A stretch of DNA of 10,308 nt from an uncultured Oscillospiraceae bacterium (GTDB lineage Bacteria > Bacillota > Clostridia > Oscillospirales > Acutalibacteraceae): positions 1 to 10,308 of the forward strand of contig URPQ01000065.1 of assembly GCA_900549755.1 (NCBI GenBank), given 5' to 3'. Of this stretch, positions 4,780 through 10,308 are shown piece after piece. Numbering within the stretch: position 1 is the first letter of the stretch; every line of letters starts with the position of its first letter. The position numbers were made by a program, and so were the translations under genes. The notes beneath the pieces were generated by a model. The model had not been told where the DNA came from. It saw only the letters and a list, made by a program, of their open reading frames with translations, and made no database searches.

Positions 4780-6132
4780 ATGACTTCTTACGAAAGAAGA
4801 AAAATCTGGTATGATATGCTTGATAAGGATATGCCTTTGATTGATAAGCGTATTTCTGACGGAATTGAAAAAAACCGAAAGGGCAATATTCAAATTAAGC
4901 TTACAGATAAAAGCGGCAGACCCGTTGCGGGGAAACGCGTGAAAATTCTTCAAAAAAGCCACGATTTCAAGTTCGGTGGAAATTTATTTATGCTTAAAGG
5001 CTTTGAAACCGAAAGGGAAAATGCCGAATACGAAAAGGCTTTTAAGGAGTTATTTAACCTTGCCACGGTTCCTTTTTACTGGAACACGCTTGAGCCCGAG
5101 CAGGGCAAGCCGCGCTTTTCTGTGGATAGCCCTTTTATTCTTCGCCGCCCGCCGACAGACCTTTGCGTTGAGTTTTGCGAAAAGCAGGGCATTGCGCCTA
5201 AGCTTCACTGCCTGGTTTATGATAATTATATTCCCGATTGGCTGCCCAAAGGTGATATGAAGCAGATGGAGTATTACTATGAAAAGCGCGTTTCGGAAAT
5301 TGCCGAGCGCTACGCGGGCAGAATGTATGAATTTGAGGTCATAAACGAAACGCTCAGCACACGGTGGTGGCATAATCAATCGGTAATAAGCGGCAGGCGT
5401 GATGTTGTGGAGTGGGCGTTTGCGTTGGCAAAAAAGTACCTGCCGAATGAAAAACTTATTATAAACGACGGCTATCCCTTGGCGGAGGCTGCAATTATGA
5501 ATTACAGAAGCACCTATTTTTTACAGCTTGAGAAGTGTCTGCTTAATAAGACGCCGATTGATAAAATAGGCACACAGCACCATATATTTGTTGGCAACAC
5601 CGCAAGAACCGAGGAGGAATACGACGCGTCGGTAAGGGAGCACCTTAACGAGGGCAGCCCGCTTATGCACCTAAAGGCGCTTGACGTTTTGGCAGAGCTT
5701 GGCTTGCCCCTTGAGCTTACTGAGCTTACAATTCCCACCTTCGGCGATACTGCCGAGGATGAAGAGTTGCAGGCGGAGCTTGTAAGAATAATTTACTCGG
5801 TATGGTTTTCCCACCCGGCTGTTGAGTCGGTTGTTTATTGGAATTTGGTTGACGGCTGCGCCTTTAAATCTGAAAATGCGGATTGGTACTGTGATGAAAA
5901 TAACTGCCGCGGCGGTTTTTACCACAGAGATTTAACCCCGAAAAAATCCGCTCTTATGTTGTCATGGCTTATAAACGGCGAATGGCGCACAGAAAAACAG
6001 GAAATTACCGATAAAAACGGATGTATTAACCTGCGCGGCTTTTACGGTGATTATTCACTGGAAATTGACGGGGAAAAATACGGGTTCGGATTACATAAGA
6101 ACGGAGACAAAGCGGCAGAACTGGTTGTTTGA
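4780..6132 (+). CDS. GH10-family glycoside hydrolase, cytoplasmic, atypical subsite
   Basis: A 450-residue protein with a GH10 (xylanase-type) TIM barrel and no signal peptide, so it should act inside the cell on imported oligosaccharides. Residues 36-75 form a small beta domain (IQIKLTDKSGRPVAGKRVKI, then SHDFKFGG) of the kind seen ahead of many GH10 barrels. In the barrel: PFYWNTLEPEQGK (98-110), LHCLVYDNYIPDWLP (142-156), FEVINE (185-190) with acid/base E190, IGTQHHIF (263-270), ELTELTI (312-318) with nucleophile E315, and VVYWNLVDG (351-359). The usual E-N-x-x-K before the first conserved tryptophan is replaced by T-V-P-F-Y, and the Trp and Gln of HTLVWHxQ by Tyr, so its substrate may not be plain xylan. 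The barrel ends near 400; a short beta-rich tail follows. ATG 4780 has GGGAGG (4769-4774), so the longer open frame from 4696 is not used. It converges with the AraC gene. Confidence 0.82.
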   Translation: MTSYERRKIWYDMLDKDMPLIDKRISDGIEKNRKGNIQIKLTDKSGRPVAGKRVKILQKSHDFKFGGNLFMLKGFETERENAEYEKAFKELFNLATVPFYWNTLEPEQGKPRFSVDSPFILRRPPTDLCVEFCEKQGIAPKLHCLVYDNYIPDWLPKGDMKQMEYYYEKRVSEIAERYAGRMYEFEVINETLSTRWWHNQSVISGRRDVVEWAFALAKKYLPNEKLIINDGYPLAEAAIMNYRSTYFLQLEKCLLNKTPIDKIGTQHHIFVGNTARTEEEYDASVREHLNEGSPLMHLKALDVLAELGLPLELTELTIPTFGDTAEDEELQAELVRIIYSVWFSHPAVESVVYWNLVDGCAFKSENADWYCDENNCRGGFYHRDLTPKKSALMLSWLINGEWRTEKQEITDKNGCINLRGFYGDYSLEIDGEKYGFGLHKNGDKAAELVV

Positions 6133-6152
6133 TTATTTTACTGCTATCAAAT

Positions 6153-6182
6153 CAGGCGGAGGGAAGAAATTTCCTCCGCCTG
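6153..6182. terminator. Convergent terminator hairpin between GH10 and AraC genes
   Basis: CAGGCGGAGG (6153-6162) pairs perfectly with CCTCCGCCTG (6173-6182), extended inward by GAA/TTT around a GAAA loop. It serves both converging genes. There is no strong T-run on either side, so termination may be incomplete. Confidence 0.6.
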
Positions 6183-6189
6183 CGGCTTA

Positions 6190-6993
6190 TTAAAATGGGC
6201 TGCCGCCGTCAAACATAATTTCGTAATTCACAGGGTTTTCTTTGCGAAATTCAGTCGGCGATTTTCCGACATTGCGTTTAAAAACCTCAAAAAAATATTT
6301 ATAGCTGCTGAAACCGCAAAGCGACGAAACCTGCTCGAAGGTGTAAACCTCGCTTGCAATCAGGCTTTTGGCATGGTTTATTCTTATTTCGGTAAGATAT
6401 TTAACGGCAGGCATTTTATACGCCTTTATAAAAAGCTTGCTGAAATAAATATCGCTTATAAACGATTGCTTGGCTATATCGTGAATGGTGATATTGGGGT
6501 TTGAAAAATTTTTCTGCATATATTCAACCGACGGGCGTATTCTGCTGAGTGCAGGCGAGCTTGAGTACTCCTTCATAGAGGTTTCATATGCCAATTGTTT
6601 ATAAAAAATGTAATTACAGGTATAGCGGTAGCCCGGAAGCTTGCTTTTCCAGGCTTCATACATTTTTCTAAAGGCTTTTATCATTCCTTCGGGGTCATAA
6701 AGCTTTATTACCTCTATTTCCTTAGGCCAGTACCCGCCGATTTTGCTGTGAATTACTATTAAATGCTCGTCTTCCTCACAGCACTGTGAATAGCTTATAT
6801 TTCCGGGGCTTAAAATCAGCTCCCCGGGATTATAGGGGAATATTTTACCGTTTTGCTTAAAATAGCCCTTTCCGCTTATACGGCAGCTGATAAAATTAAA
6901 GGGCGCATTATCTGTGGTAAATGTCGTGGGTGTTCTCTCAATCTCAAATATATCACAAATCCAAATAGTCAGATCCTGAGTTTCAAGCAGCAT
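6190..6993 (-). CDS. AraC-family transcriptional regulator
   Basis: A 267-residue one-component regulator. Residues about 15-90 look like a cupin-type AraC sensing domain: a beta-rich stretch with ISGKGYFKQNGKIFPYNPGE (40-59), then LILSPGNISY, a typical effector-pocket layout. After a helical linker with RIRPSVEYMQKNFSNPNITI (151-170) comes the double helix-turn-helix: helix pair one about 169-192 (IHDIAKQSFISDIYFSKLFI) and pair two about 217-250 (VSSLCGFSSYKYFFEVFKRN and the family signature GKSPTEFRK). The likely start is the ATG at 6991-6993, since AGGTGA sits 6 bases before it; a GTG at 7000-7002 would add three residues but overlaps that ribosome binding site. Its convergent neighbour is a GH10 hydrolase, so sugar-dependent control of that gene is a fair inference; target and ligand are not shown by the sequence. 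Confidence 0.88.
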   Translation of the reverse strand: MLLETQDLTIWICDIFEIERTPTTFTTDNAPFNFISCRISGKGYFKQNGKIFPYNPGELILSPGNISYSQCCEEDEHLIVIHSKIGGYWPKEIEVIKLYDPEGMIKAFRKMYEAWKSKLPGYRYTCNYIFYKQLAYETSMKEYSSSPALSRIRPSVEYMQKNFSNPNITIHDIAKQSFISDIYFSKLFIKAYKMPAVKYLTEIRINHAKSLIASEVYTFEQVSSLCGFSSYKYFFEVFKRNVGKSPTEFRKENPVNYEIMFDGGSPF

Positions 6994-7030
6994 ATTATTC
7001 ACCTGAGCTTATTATAAAATTCCTGATTGC

Positions 7031-7059
7031 AGTATAGCACATCAAGGCGTATATAACAA
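7031..7059 (-). promoter_or_regulatory. Probable promoter of the AraC gene
   Basis: On the minus strand TATACT (7031-7036) follows TTGTTA (7054-7059) with a 17-base spacer. The start would be near 7024, about 30 bases before the ATG. A second TATAAT (7011-7016) lies too near the ribosome binding site and lacks a -35. Confidence 0.5.
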
Positions 7060-7123
7060 TATTTATTTAAAAAATTTGTATTAAAAAACAGATGTATTAT
7101 AGGCGCCAAGGTATGGCACATAA

Positions 7124-7169
7124 TTAACTTAAAATTTACAATTTTCCGCTGTTGTAATTTTAACTTAAA
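7124..7169 (+). repeat. Direct repeat TTAACTTAAA and flanking inverted repeat
   Basis: The 10-mer TTAACTTAAA occurs at 7124-7133 and at 7160-7169, 36 bases apart. Between them an imperfect inverted repeat TTTACAA / TTGTAATTT flanks a TTTTCCGCTG centre. The second copy lies between the -35 and -10 of the activase promoter, a position suited to a repressor site. Confidence 0.4.
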
Positions 7170-7180
7170 TGTTATATAAT
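7152..7180 (+). promoter_or_regulatory. Promoter of the CoA-dehydratase activase gene
   Basis: TTGTAA (7152-7157) and a perfect TATAAT (7175-7180) are 17 bases apart. Transcription would start near 7187, giving a leader of about 29 bases with GGAGG at 7199-7203. Confidence 0.65.
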
Positions 7181-7215
7181 AATATGATAGTAATTTGCGG
7201 AGGATAGAAAAAGCA

Positions 7216-10176
7216 ATGGATTTACAAAACACCGCGACAGAGTTATTTTTAGGAATAGACATAGGCTCTACCACGGCAAAAATAGTGTTGCGAGAGGGAG
7301 ACACAATACTGCTTGAACGCTACGAGCGCCATTTTTCGCAGGTGCGCGAAAAAACGGCGGAGCTTTTGCGCCTTGCAAAGGAAATTGCGGGGGATAAAGC
7401 GGTAAAGGCGGCAATATCCGGCTCGGCGGGCTTGGGGCTTGCAGAGGCGGCTCACATGCCCTTTGTGCAGGAGGTTTTCGCCACGGCGCAGGTGGTAAAG
7501 CTGCGCGAACCCGATACCTCGTGCGTTATAGAGCTGGGCGGCGAGGACGCGAAGATAATTTTCTTTAAGGGCGGAATAGACGAGCGAATGAACGGCAGCT
7601 GCGCGGGCGGCACGGGCGCGTTTATTGACCAAATGGCGACCCTGCTTAACATAACGGTTGACGAGCTGGATAAACTAAGCCTTAACGCGGGCAGGCTTTA
7701 CCCCATAGCATCACGCTGCGGCGTTTTTGCAAAGACGGATATTCAGCCCCTCTTAAATCAAGGCGCGCGCAAGGAGGACGTTGCGGCAAGCATTTATCAG
7801 GCGGTGGTAAACCAGACTATTGCAGGTCTTGCGCAGGGCAGAAAAATTGACGGTAAGGTGCTATTCCTCGGCGGTCCGCTTTATTATTGCAAGGGTCTTC
7901 GCACAAGGTTTAAGGAAACCCTTAAATTGGATGATGAACACGCTGTATTTCCCGAATACGCGCGCTTTGCAGTGGCGCTCGGCGCTTCTTACTACGCAGA
8001 ACAACAGCCCGAAATTTTCACTGCCGATGAGCTTTTAAGCCTTGTTGAAAACGCGGCGAATGTATCCTCTGGCAAGGGACGGTTAAAGCCGCTTTTCAGA
8101 AATGAGGAAGAATACAACGAATTTAAACACCGCCATGCCGCATCATCGGTTAAAAACGCGGATATTGAAAAATACAGCGGTAAAGCTTACCTCGGTATTG
8201 ACTGCGGCTCTACCACCACAAAGCTATGTTTGCTCGGCGAAAATAACGAGATACTCTATTCTTACTACGCTTCAAACCAAGGCAATCCCGTTGAAATTGT
8301 GCGCGAGCAGCTGACCGAAATTTACAAAAAGTGCGGCGACCGCGTAACTATTGCAGGCTCGGCGGTAACGGGCTACGGCGAGGAGCTTATTAAGCACGCC
8401 TTTTCGGTTGATTTGGGGCTCGTTGAAACAATAGCGCACTACACCGCCGCAAAGTATTTTGAGCCTGACGTGGGCTTTATACTAGACATTGGCGGGCAGG
8501 ATATTAAGTGCTTTAAAATACGCAACGGCGCGATTGACAGCATAATGTTAAACGAGGCGTGCTCCTCGGGCTGCGGCTCGTTTCTTGAAACCTTTGCGAA
8601 GGCTATGGGCTACACAATAGCCGATTTTGCCGCAAAGGGGTTAGAGGGAAAAGCGCCCGTTGACCTGGGCAGCCGCTGCACGGTGTTTATGAATTCATCC
8701 GTTAAGCAATCGCAAAAGGACGGCGCAACGGTTGAGGATATATCGGCAGGGCTTTCGATAAGCGTTGTTAAAAATGCGCTTTACAAGGTTATTCGCGCAT
8801 CTTCCGCCGCGGAATTAGGCGAAAAAATAGTGGTTCAGGGCGGCACGTTTTATAACGACGCGGTTTTGCGCGCCTTTGAAAGAGAAATAGGACATAACGT
8901 TATACGCCCATCAATAGCGGGGCTTATGGGGGCTTACGGCGCGGCGCTTTATTCAAAAAAATGCGAAAAATCGGGCATTATTTCGCCCGAGGATTTAAAA
9001 TGCTTTACCCACACGGCAAAGTCTGCGGTGTGTCAGGGCTGCACCAACCATTGCAGGCTTACGGTGAACTCATTCGGTGACGGCAAGAAATTTATTTCGG
9101 GCAACCAGTGCGAAAAGGGACTGGGTAAAGCGACTGCGGGCGAGCAGCTGCCGAATCTTTATGAATTTAAGCGGAATTACCTTACAAGTCTTAAATCCGA
9201 AGAAGGCGCGCGAGGTACGGTGGGTATGCCGCTGGCTCTTGGTATGTACGAGCTTTTACCGCTTTGGCACGCGGTGTTTACAAAGCTCGGCTTTAATGTG
9301 AAAGTATCGCCCATGTCAACCCGTCGCATTTACGAAAAGGGGCAGTTTTCCATTCCGTCCGATACGGCGTGCTACCCCGCAAAGATAATGCACGGGCATA
9401 TTGAAACGCTGATAACGGACGGTGTTGACGCGATTTTCTACCCCTGCCTTACCTACAATATGGACGAAAAAATGACCGATAATCACTACAACTGCCCCGT
9501 TGTAGCCTATTATTCCGAGCTTTTAAACGGCAACGTTGAAGAGCTTAAACGGGTTAAATTTTTATACCCATACCTTAATATAAACAGTAAAAAGGAGCTT
9601 GCAAAGGAGCTTTACACTTATCTCGGCAAGTTCTATAACGGAATTACAAAATCGGAAGTTAAAGCGGCGGTTGAATACGGACTTACGCGTTACGCCGAAT
9701 ATATGAACGCCGTAAGGGAAGAGGGCGCGCGGGCGCTTAAATTCGCGCGGGAAAACAACAAGCGCATTATGATTTTGGCGGGCAGACCCTACCATATAGA
9801 CGCGGAAATAGGGCATGGCATTGATAAATTGGCTAATACTCTCGGCTTTGTTGTGGTGAGCGAGGACAGCGTTTTCCGCCTTGCGGAGCCTTTCACGGTA
9901 AAGGTACTGAACCAGTGGACCTACCACGCGCGGCTTTACCGCGCGGCGCGCTACGCCGCAGAGCATGAGGATACCGAGCTTGTGCAGTTGGTGTCCTTCG
10001 GGTGCGGGGTGGACGCTATTACAACAGACGAGGTGCGCGAAATTTTAGAAAGCCGCGGCAAATTTTACACACAAATTAAAATTGACGAGATAACCAACCT
10101 CGGCGCGGTAAAAATAAGGCTGCGCTCGCTTATAGGCGCGCTTAACGAAAGGAGTGACGGCAGTGGAAGAGCGTAA
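7216..10176 (+). CDS. Acyl-CoA dehydratase activase (BadF/HgdC type, tandem ATPase plus DUF2229)
   Basis: A 986-residue relative of the HgdC/BadF ATPases that use ATP to push one electron into radical 2-hydroxyacyl-CoA dehydratases or benzoyl-CoA reductases. It holds two ASKHA ATPase domains in tandem. Domain one (about 10-262) has GIDIGSTTAKI, LGGEDAK, GSCAGGTGAF with C129, SRCGVFAKTDIQ with C168 and LGGPL. Domain two (about 325-580) has GIDCGSTTTKL, DIGGQDIK, ACSSGCGSF (C449, C453) and SRCTVFMNSS (C488). C129 and C168 match the ligands that hold the bridging [4Fe-4S] cluster in HgdC dimers. A linker with C-x2-C-x3-C (606-613) and C632 precedes a DUF2229-like region (about 660-980), with SDTACYPAK and SFGCGVDAITTDE. 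The chosen ATG follows GGAGG by 12 bases; an in-frame TTG at 7195 overlaps that site. Homologues often continue into a dehydratase-like domain in one chain of about 1,400 residues; here that part is a separate overlapping gene. The substrate is unknown. Confidence 0.87.
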   Translation: MDLQNTATELFLGIDIGSTTAKIVLREGDTILLERYERHFSQVREKTAELLRLAKEIAGDKAVKAAISGSAGLGLAEAAHMPFVQEVFATAQVVKLREPDTSCVIELGGEDAKIIFFKGGIDERMNGSCAGGTGAFIDQMATLLNITVDELDKLSLNAGRLYPIASRCGVFAKTDIQPLLNQGARKEDVAASIYQAVVNQTIAGLAQGRKIDGKVLFLGGPLYYCKGLRTRFKETLKLDDEHAVFPEYARFAVALGASYYAEQQPEIFTADELLSLVENAANVSSGKGRLKPLFRNEEEYNEFKHRHAASSVKNADIEKYSGKAYLGIDCGSTTTKLCLLGENNEILYSYYASNQGNPVEIVREQLTEIYKKCGDRVTIAGSAVTGYGEELIKHAFSVDLGLVETIAHYTAAKYFEPDVGFILDIGGQDIKCFKIRNGAIDSIMLNEACSSGCGSFLETFAKAMGYTIADFAAKGLEGKAPVDLGSRCTVFMNSSVKQSQKDGATVEDISAGLSISVVKNALYKVIRASSAAELGEKIVVQGGTFYNDAVLRAFEREIGHNVIRPSIAGLMGAYGAALYSKKCEKSGIISPEDLKCFTHTAKSAVCQGCTNHCRLTVNSFGDGKKFISGNQCEKGLGKATAGEQLPNLYEFKRNYLTSLKSEEGARGTVGMPLALGMYELLPLWHAVFTKLGFNVKVSPMSTRRIYEKGQFSIPSDTACYPAKIMHGHIETLITDGVDAIFYPCLTYNMDEKMTDNHYNCPVVAYYSELLNGNVEELKRVKFLYPYLNINSKKELAKELYTYLGKFYNGITKSEVKAAVEYGLTRYAEYMNAVREEGARALKFARENNKRIMILAGRPYHIDAEIGHGIDKLANTLGFVVVSEDSVFRLAEPFTVKVLNQWTYHARLYRAARYAAEHEDTELVQLVSFGCGVDAITTDEVREILESRGKFYTQIKIDEITNLGAVKIRLRSLIGALNERSDGSGRA

Positions 10177-10308
10177 ATACATACCCTTTACCGAAGAAAT
10201 GCGCAAGGATTACACAATACTTGTGCCTAATATGCTGCCGCGCCACTTTAAAATATTTTTAAAAATATTTGAAGATTACGGCTACAAAATGGAACTGCTG
10301 GAAACCTC
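10163..10308 (+). CDS. 2-hydroxyacyl-CoA dehydratase (HgdB)-like protein, N-terminus only
   Basis: The GTG at 10163-10165 starts a frame that overlaps the end of the activase gene by 14 bases and runs open to the window edge (48 residues seen). AAAGGAG (10148-10154) lies eight bases upstream, inside the activase coding sequence, so translation is coupled. The sequence EERKYIPFTEEM, then DYTILVPNMLPRHFKIFLKI and YGYKMELLET, matches the beginning of the dehydratase-like part that is usually fused to the C-terminus of these large activases (FTxxM, then TIL-P-M-P-HF). With only 48 residues visible, the identification rests partly on its position directly after the activase. Confidence 0.68.
   Translation, partial: MEERKYIPFTEEMRKDYTILVPNMLPRHFKIFLKIFEDYGYKMELLET

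Overview
The window looks like a Clostridia-type Firmicute, probably a gut anaerobe (an inference from gene content). The evidence is the rpsF-ssb-rpsR operon behind a consensus sigma-A promoter, strong AGGAGG ribosome binding sites, a type III pantothenate kinase beside an ECF-type vitamin transporter S component, and a very large oxygen-sensitive-type acyl-CoA dehydratase activase. The first ~470 bases do not fit. They encode, on the minus strand, a piece of a Bacteroidetes-like RND efflux permease that switches abruptly to the C-terminal end of a XerD-type recombinase. This is most simply an assembly chimera or contig-edge artefact, less likely a real rearrangement.

Layout: (1) 1-~470, RND permease fragment, minus strand. 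(2) ~463-747, XerD C-terminal fragment, plus strand, followed by a terminator. (3) 929-1144, remnant of a DeoR-type sugar regulator. (4) 1211-2644, minus-strand unit coaX then an ECF S component (candidate pantothenate transporter), with a bidirectional terminator at its end. (5) 2650-2740, divergent promoters for coaX and for the ribosomal operon. (6) 2810-3818, rpsF-ssb-rpsR, with a leader hairpin that may be the S6:S18 autoregulatory element. (7) 3819-4222, no gene but an unusual run of hairpins ending in two good terminators. (8) 4223-4624, truncated C-terminal remnant of an iron-type alcohol/glycerol dehydrogenase. (9) 4780-6132, a cytoplasmic GH10-family glycoside hydrolase with an atypical active-site wall, convergent with (10) an AraC-family regulator, 6190-6993 minus. 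(11) 7216-10176, a 986-residue BadF/HgdC-type CoA dehydratase activase, overlapping (12) the start of a 2-hydroxyacyl-CoA dehydratase (HgdB)-like gene that runs off the end.

How they work together: coaX and the S component form a CoA-supply unit (import of a precursor, probably pantothenate, then phosphorylation) set back to back with a translation operon. The GH10 enzyme and the AraC regulator look like a small inducible module for degrading oligosaccharides inside the cell. The activase and its downstream partner belong to the radical-type acyl-CoA dehydratase family; their substrate cannot be told from this window. Three truncated genes (xerD, the deoR-like and the dehydrogenase-like fragments) suggest a locus with deletion scars. 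I see no tRNA, rRNA, CRISPR array or insertion sequence.
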